Below, in pieces: positions 19,879 through 28,563 of a stretch of 64,000 nt of DNA; position 1 is the first letter of the stretch, and every line of letters starts with the position of its first letter. The stretch is from Campylobacter fetus subsp. fetus (GTDB lineage: Bacteria; Campylobacterota; Campylobacteria; Campylobacterales; Campylobacteraceae): contig NZ_LS483431.1 of NCBI RefSeq assembly GCF_900475935.1, positions 1,699,254 through 1,763,253 of the forward strand, read 5' to 3'. The notes under the pieces are model-generated. The model was not told the origin of the DNA and ran no database searches. It saw only the letters and a list, made by a program, of their open reading frames with translations. The position numbers were made by a program, and so were the translations under genes.

Positions 19879-22575
19879 TTACTGTTTTAATTGAAGTAAA
19901 GTATTAAGCATCTGATCGCCGGTGGTTATCGTTTTTGAGTTAGCTTGATATCCACGTTGTACGACTATAAGCTGAGTTAAAGAACGAGATAGATCAACGT
20001 TACTCATCTCAAGGCTAGAAGCATTTATCTTTCCACGGCCTGCTGTTTGAGCCGAACCGATAACAGGAGCTCCAGAGTTTGCAGTCTGAACAAATACGTT
20101 ACCGCCATCGCTCTCTAAACCTTCGTTATTCGTAAATTTAGCAAGTGCCACTTGAGCTAGTCCAAAGCTTCTACCATTTGTAAATGCTCCGATGATAGTT
20201 CCGCTCTCATCTACTCTTAGCTCATTTAGCGTACCGGCTGTGTAACCGTCTTGAACAATGTTATCTGTAGTACTGGTATTATCATTGCTTCTTAATCCGT
20301 TGTAGTCTCCGATTTTTCCAAAATTTATCTCTATATTTTGTCCTGGAGCACTACCGTTATTTGCAGTGAAAGTAAGATTTGATGGACTATAGCCTAGTAA
20401 GCTTCCATCGGATTTAAATCTAACGGTACCTGCTATGACATTTGCGACTTCACCTGTTTCGGTATTTATTTTACCTGGTTCTGGTACTTGGATAAGCATA
20501 GACCACTCAGTACCGTTTTCAGGGCTATAACTGATCTTTCTAAATTCCATTTTTATCTCGTGTTTTGAACCCAAACTATCGTAAATTTCGGTTGTAGCAG
20601 CGTGACTTGACATAACTATATTTGACGAAGTTTTCTCACCAGTTCCGGTACTTAAACCGCCGCCCAAGCTCGAAAATACATCCGTGAATTTAGTATTTTC
20701 ATTTATATTCGTGTTTGGATCACTTAGTCCAGTGATAGCTAAATGCATATTGTAGTCGTTGGTAAACGTATCGTTATTTACAGGGACATTTACGGTACCA
20801 TCCGGATTTGTAGTAGCTAGAGGATTATCTGACGCACTACCATCTGTAACTAAAGCACCTGTCGCATCTACGGCTAAATGACTATCATTTTCTCCGTATG
20901 CAGCGTCGCCTTGTGGATTTTTTACCACAAACTGACCTTTTTCATTTACGGTTATCTCTACACCGTCGTTTCTATTTCTATCTTTAAGGCTTGCATTTGA
21001 GTATTTACCGTCTGGATCTGCTGCTGGTAACTGAATACCGGCTGCCGCATCAGTATCTATAGCCCCGGACCAATCTAAAGCCGAATATTCAGCTAATTTA
21101 TCATTTGATATGGCGGCATTTATAGCAGCAGTAACTTCTGCTGGAGTAGCTGTAGTTGGAGTAGCATTTATAGCGGCTATTATAGCGGCAGTAGCGGCTA
21201 TCGCTCCTTGACTTATAGGAACTATAGCATCTACTCTAGTTTTTTCAGCTGTTGCAGCATTTAGCATAGCAGCCCTATCTGCTCCTACAGCCGCCGTAGC
21301 AACAAGTTGAGCATTTGTAGCTGCTTGACTTACATTTTCTCCTTGATAGTTTACATACTCCCTTGCATCTGTTTGCATAGCTTTTCTTAAATCTTCAGTA
21401 GTATGCACCTTTCTAGCAGAGCTATCGTTGTATGAGTGGTTACCTCCGGTAGCTGTAGCGGTATAAGTATATTTATAAGCCGTAATAACATTTGTAGATG
21501 TCATAGATGTAGTATCCCCGCTAAGCTTAGTTATCTTGATATTTTTCATAGTATCGGTGCTACCGAGATTATTTTGATTTACTAGTTGGATTTGGTTGCC
21601 GTTTATAAGGCTAGCAGTGACGCCTGTCTTATCAGTAATCGTATTTATCTTATTTACCACATCTTCTATATTGGTAACGCTAGTAGAAGGTATCTCTATA
21701 CCGTTTATCGCTATATTGAGTCTATGTCCTCCTACTGGAGCGGGAGCTAAACCACCGAATGTAGCTTTAGCATCGGCGTAGCTTACCCACATACCTTGGC
21801 CGTCTCTTAAGTTAAAAGCTTCGCCTGTTGCGTTAAAGAGAACTCCTAGATCAACTCCCGTTTCTTTAACCTTGACTTGTTTATCTTTATCTACATAGTA
21901 TTCGTTTTTGCTCAAATCATTTTCGTTTTTAGTTTCACCATCTTCCCATATACCGTTACCATTTTTATCTAACCAACCGTTTTTAGAATCAAGTGAATAA
22001 ATAGGTGAGCTTTTAGTTCCTATCGAACTTCCTGAGTTTAAATTTCCTATTAAAGCTACTTCGGTAGTAGCGCGCGCCGGAGTGCTAAGACCCGGTTCTA
22101 TCTGGATATTTTTAACAGGACCGGTAGGATCTATAGTGCCCGTATCTTCATTTCGGAGCCAGCCTTGAACGATATAACCATTTTTATCGACAAAATTTCC
22201 TAAACTATCACGGCTAAAATCTCCGTTTCTAGTATATTTATACGTTTTTCCACCGTCTGGAGAAACGACAAAAAATCCATCACCTTGTATGGCTAAATCT
22301 GTATTTTTATCTGTTGTTTGAACTGAACCTTGCTTGAATATCTTTGTTACTGAGTTTATCTGAGTACCTAAACCTATTTGCATTGAGTTTTTACCGCCTA
22401 AGTCGCCTTGTGGAGCGGTTGCTACTTTTGCTGTTTGACTAAATAAATCTGCAAAGCTCGCACGTGAATATTTAAAGCCTACTGTATTAACGTTGGCTAT
22501 ATTATCACCTTCGACGTCCATGGCTATCTGGTGAGCTTGAAGTCCAGTAACTCCAGCCCATAATGCTCTCATCAT
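19879..22575 (-). CDS. flgE: Flagellar hook protein FlgE
   Basis: Subunit of the flagellar hook, exported by the flagellar type III system. It has 898 residues, as large as other Campylobacter hook proteins. The D0 region at the N-terminus (LWAGVTGLQAHQIAMDV, NIANVNTVGFKYSRA) and at the C-terminus (LSRSLTQLIVVQRGYQANSK) is well conserved. Between them are D1/D2 domains and a long variable part. Residues around 410-500 form an Ala/Thr-rich, low-complexity segment. ATGATG gives two possible starts, with AAGGAT 6 or 9 nt away. A sigma-54 promoter lies 56 bp upstream, in keeping with middle-class flagellar control by RpoN/FlgR. Confidence 0.95.
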   Translation of the reverse strand: MMRALWAGVTGLQAHQIAMDVEGDNIANVNTVGFKYSRASFADLFSQTAKVATAPQGDLGGKNSMQIGLGTQINSVTKIFKQGSVQTTDKNTDLAIQGDGFFVVSPDGGKTYKYTRNGDFSRDSLGNFVDKNGYIVQGWLRNEDTGTIDPTGPVKNIQIEPGLSTPARATTEVALIGNLNSGSSIGTKSSPIYSLDSKNGWLDKNGNGIWEDGETKNENDLSKNEYYVDKDKQVKVKETGVDLGVLFNATGEAFNLRDGQGMWVSYADAKATFGGLAPAPVGGHRLNIAINGIEIPSTSVTNIEDVVNKINTITDKTGVTASLINGNQIQLVNQNNLGSTDTMKNIKITKLSGDTTSMTSTNVITAYKYTYTATATGGNHSYNDSSARKVHTTEDLRKAMQTDAREYVNYQGENVSQAATNAQLVATAAVGADRAAMLNAATAEKTRVDAIVPISQGAIAATAAIIAAINATPTTATPAEVTAAINAAISNDKLAEYSALDWSGAIDTDAAAGIQLPAADPDGKYSNASLKDRNRNDGVEITVNEKGQFVVKNPQGDAAYGENDSHLAVDATGALVTDGSASDNPLATTNPDGTVNVPVNNDTFTNDYNMHLAITGLSDPNTNINENTKFTDVFSSLGGGLSTGTGEKTSSNIVMSSHAATTEIYDSLGSKHEIKMEFRKISYSPENGTEWSMLIQVPEPGKINTETGEVANVIAGTVRFKSDGSLLGYSPSNLTFTANNGSAPGQNIEINFGKIGDYNGLRSNDNTSTTDNIVQDGYTAGTLNELRVDESGTIIGAFTNGRSFGLAQVALAKFTNNEGLESDGGNVFVQTANSGAPVIGSAQTAGRGKINASSLEMSNVDLSRSLTQLIVVQRGYQANSKTITTGDQMLNTLLQLKQ

Positions 22576-22630
22576 ATCTTATCCTTTATGTTGGCTGCAT
22601 TTGCTGCGGATTAAAATTTGATGTTATATA

Positions 22631-22645
22631 AGCAATTTTTGTTCC
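22631..22645 (-). promoter_or_regulatory. Sigma-54 promoter of flgE
   Basis: On the minus strand GGAACAAAAATTGCT has the invariant GG and GC with exactly ten bases between them, the -24/-12 arrangement for RpoN. It lies 56 bp upstream of the flgE start, so transcription would begin near 22620. Hook genes in Campylobacter are known RpoN targets. The remaining 22646-22729 shows nothing else. Confidence 0.8.
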
Positions 22646-22729
22646 GAATTTGATTTTTTAAATTTTTTAAATTTTTATCAACGATAATTTGAAAAAGTAA
22701 AATACCGCTACGATCAAACCGGGCTAAAT

Positions 22730-23437
22730 TTAAAAATCAAATTTAGTAAGATCGTATAATTTAATAGTTTTTTCCAGCTGTTTTACATATGTTTTACCCA
22801 TTTGTGAATAATTTTCCATAGTTTTTGCAGCCTCTAAACCATCGTATATTAGCCCTTTTTCTCGGTAAATAGCTCTCATATCTCGAAACTGAGCGTAAGC
22901 AGGATGAGAGTTCAAATTTAAAGCGTAAGCATTTACCGAATCATCAAGAGAGTTAAATATCTTGATTTTATGCATTTTGTCCTCATCTCTATTTAGAGGA
23001 ACTAGTCCTTTGCCGCCCCACGTCCAGTGACCAAAAAGGTTATTTGCTTCTTTTGCAAAACGACTCTTTCCCCAACCGCTCTCTATAGTAGCTTGAGCTA
23101 TAGCTAAAGAAACTGGCACGGAGTCTAATTTTAACTTATATTCGCTCTCATCAAATAAATTTGAGATTTTATACTCTTTTTGGATAGATACGAGCCGTTT
23201 TAAATTTGAGACATCTATATCTCTAAAAGATTTTTGGTAAATTTGTTTTAGATAATTCAATGCAAACGCGCGTTTTTGCAAAGTCTGGGTATTTGCATTT
23301 TTAGTAAGCTTAGAAATAGTTTTGGCAAACTCTACTTTTTGTTCATTTATACTAAGCATATAATAGTTAGGAGAAAAGCCTGCAGCTAACTTAACAGCCA
23401 TAAATATAAGTATAATTTTAACTAATACTCGTATCAA
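22730..23437 (-). CDS. Exported glucosaminidase (Bax/FlgJ-type cell wall hydrolase)
   Basis: About 235 residues with a glucosaminidase fold. The catalytic glutamate is in IAQATIESGWGKSRFA, followed by NLFGHWTWGGKG and the C-terminal YSQMGKTYVKQLEKTI. Family members cut the glycan backbone of peptidoglycan. The hydrophobic stretch RVLVKIILIFMAVKLAAG is a likely signal peptide. The start is uncertain: TTG at 23437 puts Arg and the hydrophobic core right after it and overlaps dapF by only 20 bp. ATG at 23479 overlaps by 62 bp, and ATG at 23401 would cut the signal. The gene follows dapF and precedes flgE on the same strand. A flagellar role is possible but not shown. Confidence 0.8.
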   Translation of the reverse strand: MIRVLVKIILIFMAVKLAAGFSPNYYMLSINEQKVEFAKTISKLTKNANTQTLQKRAFALNYLKQIYQKSFRDIDVSNLKRLVSIQKEYKISNLFDESEYKLKLDSVPVSLAIAQATIESGWGKSRFAKEANNLFGHWTWGGKGLVPLNRDEDKMHKIKIFNSLDDSVNAYALNLNSHPAYAQFRDMRAIYREKGLIYDGLEAAKTMENYSQMGKTYVKQLEKTIKLYDLTKFDF

Positions 23438-24161
23438 AGCAGTGTTTGACCTTGCCTTTAAAATATATAGTTTCGCCATCAAATTTAAGCCATAAATCCT
23501 CTTTGCTTTTTGGATTTACTTTTAAACAGGGATTAAATTTAAAACGATCGACTCCAGTATAAAATGAAGCCGCCATACCGGTACCGCAAGCATTTGTTTC
23601 GTTTTCAACTCCACGCTCAAACGTGCGCACCCCTAAAACTCCGTTGTCTTTTAGATGAGCGAAATTTACATTTGCGTTGTATTTTTTTCTAAGTTCGGAA
23701 CAAACGCTGAGATCAAATTTAGAAAGATTATCTACAAAAGTTACTAAATGAGGAACTCCCGTATCATAAAAACTCCACTCAAAACCGTACTCTATAAATG
23801 GCTCACTCAGCTTTTTTGGCGCCGTTAAAGCCACTTCTACAAAATCATTGTCTATGCTCGCTTTTATGATCCCTGCACCTGTTTTAAATGAGCAGTTTTT
23901 AGAACATAGTGAGTTTTGATAAGCATAAAGCGCGGCTGCTCTTGAACCATTTCCGCACATTGATGCTAAACTCCCATCGCTATTGTAAAACTCCCATTCA
24001 AAATCACACTCTTTGCTGGGCAAAATAACTATAAGTCCATCTGCTCCTATAGAGTTAAATCTATCACATAAACTCATAGCCAACTCTCTTCTATTCAAGC
24101 TTTTAAACGTATGAAATATAACAAAGTCATTTCCGCTGGCATTATATTTTGAGAGTTGCAT
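23418..24161 (-). CDS. dapF: Diaminopimelate epimerase
   Basis: Converts LL- to meso-diaminopimelate for lysine and peptidoglycan. At 247 residues it is a little short, as in other Campylobacter. The two catalytic cysteines are C69 in MCGNGSRAA and C192 in NACGTGMAAS. The start MQLSKYNASGNDFV is typical. It overlaps the coaE tail by 20 bp upstream and the glucosaminidase start downstream, forming a coaE-dapF-glucosaminidase run. Confidence 0.95.
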   Translation of the reverse strand: MQLSKYNASGNDFVIFHTFKSLNRRELAMSLCDRFNSIGADGLIVILPSKECDFEWEFYNSDGSLASMCGNGSRAAALYAYQNSLCSKNCSFKTGAGIIKASIDNDFVEVALTAPKKLSEPFIEYGFEWSFYDTGVPHLVTFVDNLSKFDLSVCSELRKKYNANVNFAHLKDNGVLGVRTFERGVENETNACGTGMAASFYTGVDRFKFNPCLKVNPKSKEDLWLKFDGETIYFKGKVKHCFDTSIS

Positions 24162-24753
24162 AATTTTCCTTTAATTTTTCTATAAAATTATTTAGTTCTA
24201 AATTTAGATTTTTTAAGTTACCGTCATTTTTAATGACAAATTGGGACTTAGCCACTTTTTCTTCTATATCTATCTGCGTACTCAAACGAAGCTTAGCATC
24301 TTCTTTGCTGAGTCTATCTCTGCTAATAACTCTATGCAATAAAATATGCTCCGGAGCATAAATCAAAACAACTTTATCAAAATTATATGCGTTTTTTTCA
24401 AAATATAGCGGAATATCGATAAAGTACGGAAGACCTTTATCTTCCAAAAAATGTGCTTTTTCATATATAATAGATCTTATTTGCGGATGTAAAATACTCT
24501 CAAGAAGTTTCAATTTTTCTCTATCTTTAAAAACTAGAGCTCCTAACTTTTTTCTATCGACATTGCTTCCGCTAACAAACTCTTTTCCAAATTCTTTTGC
24601 TATCTTATCAGAACTCTTATCTAGCACGTCGTGAGATATTTTATCTGCATCAATCACGCTAAAACCGTACAATTTTAGCATATTTACGACTGTACTTTTG
24701 CCAGATCCGATGTTTCCGGTGATAACATATGCGTTGCGGAATTTAGAGTTTAT
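24142..24753 (-). CDS. coaE: Dephospho-CoA kinase, probably with a non-standard ATA start
   Basis: Phosphorylates dephospho-CoA in the last step of coenzyme A synthesis. The P-loop GNIGSGKST lies upstream of the first in-frame ATG at 24681, so translation must begin earlier. Reading back, the frame is NAYVIT preceded by AAC TCT AAA TTC CGC and then ATA at 24753-24751. An in-frame TAG lies two codons before that, and there is no ATG, GTG or TTG in between. An AGAGGT ribosome-binding site is 8 nt before the ATA, which overlaps the end of ridA. I therefore propose ATA as initiator, giving 203 residues, normal for CoaE. Starting at 24681 would give 179 residues without the ATP-binding loop. Confidence 0.85.
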   Translation of the reverse strand: MNSKFRNAYVITGNIGSGKSTVVNMLKLYGFSVIDADKISHDVLDKSSDKIAKEFGKEFVSGSNVDRKKLGALVFKDREKLKLLESILHPQIRSIIYEKAHFLEDKGLPYFIDIPLYFEKNAYNFDKVVLIYAPEHILLHRVISRDRLSKEDAKLRLSTQIDIEEKVAKSQFVIKNDGNLKNLNLELNNFIEKLKENYATLKI

Positions 24754-25138
24754 GGGCTATTACCTCTATTTCTATTTTTACGCCTTTTGGCAGATCTTTA
24801 ACGCCAACCGCACTTCTAGCCGGATATGGCTCACTAAAATACTTAGCATACACTTCATTCATAGCTGAAAAATCATTTATATCAGTTAAAAATACGGTGG
24901 CTTTAACAACATTTTTGTAACTAAGTCCAAGCTCTTCTAATATACCTCCGACATTTTTTAAGGCTTGAGTAGTTTGATCTTCTATACTGCTAGCTATTAA
25001 ACCGTTGTTGGGATTTACCGGAATTTGACCTGAGCAAAATATCATATCACCAACTTCTCGATAAGCGCTGTATGGTCCGATAGCTTTTGGGTATCTCAAG
25101 GAAACATCGGTATTACCGAGTACTTCGCTTGTTTTCAT
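24743..25138 (-). CDS. ridA: RidA family reactive intermediate deaminase
   Basis: Hydrolyses reactive enamine/imine intermediates released by PLP enzymes, protecting for example branched-chain amino acid synthesis. The 131-residue protein has the family marks: CSGQIPVNP near residue 35, ATVFLTDINDF, and PARSAVGVKDLPKG with the carboxylate-binding arginine. AAGGAGATAT before the ATG is a good ribosome-binding site. Its last codons overlap the start of coaE. Confidence 0.92.
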   Translation of the reverse strand: MKTSEVLGNTDVSLRYPKAIGPYSAYREVGDMIFCSGQIPVNPNNGLIASSIEDQTTQALKNVGGILEELGLSYKNVVKATVFLTDINDFSAMNEVYAKYFSEPYPARSAVGVKDLPKGVKIEIEVIAHKL

Positions 25139-25164
25139 CTTATATCTCCTTAAAAAATTATAGA

Positions 25165-25239
25165 TTACATTCTATCATAAATTTATAAATTTAAAAAGAC
25201 TACCTAAAAAGCATAAGAAGCTCTTTTAATAGAATGTAA
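25165..25239. promoter_or_regulatory. Long inverted repeat between divergent ridA and purM
   Basis: TTACATTCTAT at 25165-25175 and ATAGAATGTAA at 25229-25239 are perfect 11-bp inverted copies, 53 bp apart, in the 143-bp gap between the divergent start codons. They could be paired operator sites for one regulator or the base of a looped structure. No regulator binding this sequence is known to me. Confidence 0.4.
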
Positions 25240-25281
25240 GCTGAATTTAGCTAAAATCCTGCCAAAAATAAAGGTTAAACA

Positions 25282-26265
25282 ATGATAAGTTATAAAGAAG
25301 CCGGTGTAGATATAGACGCGGGAAATAGCTTTGTAGAAGGTATAAAACCTTTTGTGAAATCAACTCTTACGCCAAATGTAATAGGAGGTATAGGATCATT
25401 TTCAGGAGCATTTCGTCTACCAAGCGGATATCAAAAACCGACTCTTTTAGCAGCTACGGATGGAGTAGGAACTAAGCTTCGCCTTGCTATAGACTCAAAT
25501 AGATTAGAAACTATTGGGCAAGATCTAGTAGCTATGTGCGTAAATGACCTTATTTGTAACTTTGCTACGCCTATGTTTTTCCTAGACTACTACGCTAGCG
25601 CAAAGCTTGATGTTGATAGTGCCAAAAAAGTCGTAAAAGGTATAAGCGATGGATGTATCATTGCAAAATGCGCTCTTATAGGAGGAGAAACCGCTGAAAT
25701 GCCTAGTATGTATGATGGAAAAGACTTTGATCTAGCAGGGTTTGCGGTGGGAATTGCCGAAGAAGATGAGATAGATAGAACTAAATTTGTAAAAAACGGT
25801 GATATTTTAGTAGCTCTGCCTAGCTCTGGTTTGCATTCAAACGGATATTCATTAGCTCGTGCAGTTGTATCGAAAATGGGATTAAATTTAAATGATAAAT
25901 TTGAAGATAAAACTCTTATAGAAACACTTTTAGAGCCGACTCGTATCTATGTAGATGATTTTTTAAATTTAAAAGATAAAATATCTGCTCTAGCACATAT
26001 AACAGGCGGCGGAATAGTCGAAAACCTACCCAGAGTATTTCCATCTGGTCTTGGCGCAAAAATAGAAAGAAGCTCAATAAAAACTCCTGAGATATTTAAA
26101 CTTCTAGCTAAAAACGTATCTGTTAGCGAGATGGATAGAACATTTAATTGCGGAGTCGGAATGATCTTAGTAGTACCAAAAAATAATGTTACTAACGTGT
26201 TAGCAAACTGTAACGGATATGTTATAGGTGAAGTAACACAAGGAGATTCGGTCCGCTTAATATAA
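25282..26265 (+). CDS. purM: Phosphoribosylformylglycinamidine cyclo-ligase (AIR synthetase)
   Basis: ATP-dependent ring closure of FGAM to AIR in purine synthesis. The protein has 327 residues, starting MISYKEAGVDIDAGN. The ATP/substrate motif ATDGVGTKLRLA is near residue 53, with GGETAEMPSMY, PSSGLHSNGYSLAR and ITGGGIVENLPR following in the usual order. It stands alone between divergent ridA and convergent patatin genes. Confidence 0.96.
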   Translation: MISYKEAGVDIDAGNSFVEGIKPFVKSTLTPNVIGGIGSFSGAFRLPSGYQKPTLLAATDGVGTKLRLAIDSNRLETIGQDLVAMCVNDLICNFATPMFFLDYYASAKLDVDSAKKVVKGISDGCIIAKCALIGGETAEMPSMYDGKDFDLAGFAVGIAEEDEIDRTKFVKNGDILVALPSSGLHSNGYSLARAVVSKMGLNLNDKFEDKTLIETLLEPTRIYVDDFLNLKDKISALAHITGGGIVENLPRVFPSGLGAKIERSSIKTPEIFKLLAKNVSVSEMDRTFNCGVGMILVVPKNNVTNVLANCNGYVIGEVTQGDSVRLI

Positions 26266-26288
26266 GCAAAATAGCTCAATTTAAGCGG
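26253..26288. terminator. Possible hairpin at the end of purM
   Basis: CCGCTTAA at 26253-26260, overlapping the purM stop, pairs perfectly with TTAAGCGG at 26281-26288. The loop is 20 nt and there is no strong T-run. It sits between convergent genes, which suggests a weak shared terminator. Confidence 0.4.
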
Positions 26289-26296
26289 ATTAAACT

Positions 26297-27382
26297 TTAT
26301 GGCTCTATAAAATCAAAAACAAGTTTATTGTATATGATGCTCTCATATCCTTGCCTTAATATAAGATCAAAATCCTGTTCAGTAGGATTTTTAAGCGTAG
26401 TTGGATAATTTGCCACTTTTTGGCAGTCCTCTTCGCTCAAAAAATCATTTTTATACTTATCTGCCAAACTCATATCTTGTTTTGCTCGTCTAACAACTTC
26501 ACTAAAATCCCGACCCATTTTTAGATAATAACCGTTTTTATTTCTAAAAATGAAATCACGAAATGCTCTAGCTCTTAAGATCGATATTTGATCTGTCGTT
26601 ACATCAACTATACGCGTGACTGTCTTTTTTGACTGAAATGATATAGATTTACCCGCATTACTAAGTATGCAAAAATTAACATCATCTGAGTACATTCCGT
26701 TATTTTCCATTTGATAAATCGGCTCAAGACCAAAATTATCATAAACGCCACCATCCCACAAATGCAATTTATCGCTTTTAGGCTCGATTTTAGTTCCTGA
26801 TTTATCGCACCATTCAAAAGGCTTAGTATCTATCTCGTAAGTTCCTATCAAAAATGGAAACGCTGCACTAGCGGCTATCGCGTCAGCTAATGGAAAATTA
26901 GAATCTTTAATATATCCAAAAGCCCAGTCTCCAACAATATCTTGTGAAAAACGAAAGTGTTTACCTGTTTCGTAACTCGTGCAAACAACACTCCATAAAG
27001 GTTTTTTAGATATATCGCCAAATCCTCCATTAATTCCCCAATGTTTAGCAAGAGCCAAAGCAATGGCGTTAGCTTTTTTATTAAATTTAAACTTAAAAAT
27101 AGCTTCTATAATAGCCTTTTGCTCTAAATTTACGTTTAAAATTTGGTCTTTAAGAGTCGGCAAAATAGTAGTTAAATACTCACTACTAGTAGGAAAACGC
27201 ATATTGTTTTTAGCATACAAAAGCCCTACACACATACTAGCTCCAGATACTGACGATATATGCGTAACTTGCTCTAAAAGGTTATTTTCGGCTAGATATT
27301 TTAGAACTCCAAGATGATAAATCGCAGCTCTAATGCCTCCTCCAGACAATGCTAAACCGATTTTCAATTCAGATCTTTTCAT
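26297..27382 (-). CDS. Patatin-like phospholipase
   Basis: A 361-residue cytoplasmic lipid acyl hydrolase. The oxyanion loop LSGGGIRAAIYHLGVL starts near residue 13, the nucleophile serine is in SSVSGAS near residue 46, and the catalytic Asp is in LWDGGVYDN around residue 205, so the Ser-Asp dyad is complete. There is no signal peptide. Its first codons overlap the end of rarA by 14 bp, so it is expressed with a replication-repair ATPase. The lipid substrate is unknown. No nucleotide cyclase or other defence partner is adjacent, so I do not call it a CBASS effector. Confidence 0.85.
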   Translation of the reverse strand: MKRSELKIGLALSGGGIRAAIYHLGVLKYLAENNLLEQVTHISSVSGASMCVGLLYAKNNMRFPTSSEYLTTILPTLKDQILNVNLEQKAIIEAIFKFKFNKKANAIALALAKHWGINGGFGDISKKPLWSVVCTSYETGKHFRFSQDIVGDWAFGYIKDSNFPLADAIAASAAFPFLIGTYEIDTKPFEWCDKSGTKIEPKSDKLHLWDGGVYDNFGLEPIYQMENNGMYSDDVNFCILSNAGKSISFQSKKTVTRIVDVTTDQISILRARAFRDFIFRNKNGYYLKMGRDFSEVVRRAKQDMSLADKYKNDFLSEEDCQKVANYPTTLKNPTEQDFDLILRQGYESIIYNKLVFDFIEP

Positions 27383-28562
27383 TATAACTCTCTTTTAATT
27401 TTGTTATCCATTCATCTAAGGTTTTTTCAAAACCTATTGCATTACTTTTATAAAATTTAACTTGTGTGCTCATATATTTTTGCTCTACCCAGCCTCCAAA
27501 ATCATGCGGATATAGATATTCGCTTTTTGCCTTATCTGTATTTATGAGATACTTTGGCACCGGCAACGCAGGTCTGTTTTCTACAAATTCTATAGCATCA
27601 TTTATAGCTTTATAACTTGAGTTTGATTTTGGTGAACTTGCCAAATACACGGCGCATTGAGCCAATATAATTCTAGCTTCAGGATAGCCTATTTTACTAA
27701 CAGCTAACATAACGTTAGTAGCTAAATTTAGTGCGTTAGGATTTGCATTTCCTATGTCTTCACTAGCAAATATCACCATACGTCTAGCTAAAAATGCCGG
27801 CTCTTCACCGCCTTGTATAAGCCTTGCTAGATAATAAATACTAGCATCTATATCGCTACCGCGCAGACTTTTTATAAGTGCGCTTGTCAACTCATAATGC
27901 GTATCACTGTTACTTACGCCTTCACTTACTCTATGAGAACGAAGAGTTTTTAATATATTTAAACCAATACTTTTATCCGCGCTCAATGCAAACTCAAGTA
28001 AATTTAAAAGGCTTCTAGCATCTCCCCCGCTACTGTTAATAAGATAATCTTTTGCTTCATTTGTTATTTCAAATTTAATAACATTTTGAACTTTTGTTAG
28101 TAAAATCGTTAGCTCATCATGGCTAAGAGGTTTGAACTCAAATATCATCATTCTTGATCTTATCCCACTACTAACAACAAATTTAGGATTTTCTGTAGTA
28201 GCGCCCATAATGATACATTTTCCTTTTTCCATAGGAATCAAAAGAGTCTCTTGCTGAGTTTTACTAAGCCTGTGAAACTCATCTATAAAAATCAACGGTT
28301 TATATAGAGTAGTTTCGAATTTAGATATAATTTTTCTTATATCTTCACTCTTTAAATTTGCGCCGTCGAGTTCAAAAAACTCATAATTCATCTGCTTTGC
28401 TATAATTTTTGCCATAGTCGTCTTACCACAACCAGTAGCACCAAAAAATAGACTATGAGGTATCTTTTTAGATTTTATAAATTTAGAAAATAGCTCTACA
28501 ATATCTTTTTGTCCGACCATATCATTGATATTATTTGGTCTAAAATCATTACTTAAATCCAT
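27369..28562 (-). CDS. rarA: Replication-associated recombination protein A (RarA/MgsA)
   Basis: AAA+ ATPase of the clamp-loader family that acts at stalled replication forks. In 397 residues it has Walker A GATGCGKTT at residues 41-49, Walker B LIFIDEFHRL, sensor 1 GATTENPKF, and the C-terminal tetramer domain with GDARSLLNLLE and PHDFGGWVEQKY. The DMT transporter gene ends 1 bp away, and the patatin gene overlaps its 3' end. Confidence 0.94.
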   Translation of the reverse strand: MDLSNDFRPNNINDMVGQKDIVELFSKFIKSKKIPHSLFFGATGCGKTTMAKIIAKQMNYEFFELDGANLKSEDIRKIISKFETTLYKPLIFIDEFHRLSKTQQETLLIPMEKGKCIIMGATTENPKFVVSSGIRSRMMIFEFKPLSHDELTILLTKVQNVIKFEITNEAKDYLINSSGGDARSLLNLLEFALSADKSIGLNILKTLRSHRVSEGVSNSDTHYELTSALIKSLRGSDIDASIYYLARLIQGGEEPAFLARRMVIFASEDIGNANPNALNLATNVMLAVSKIGYPEARIILAQCAVYLASSPKSNSSYKAINDAIEFVENRPALPVPKYLINTDKAKSEYLYPHDFGGWVEQKYMSTQVKFYKSNAIGFEKTLDEWITKLKESYNEKI

Positions 28563-28563
28563 C

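Noticed and set aside
26297..27382. Patatin gene as a CBASS phospholipase effector
   Set aside because: No CD-NTase or accessory gene is adjacent. The neighbours are rarA and purM.
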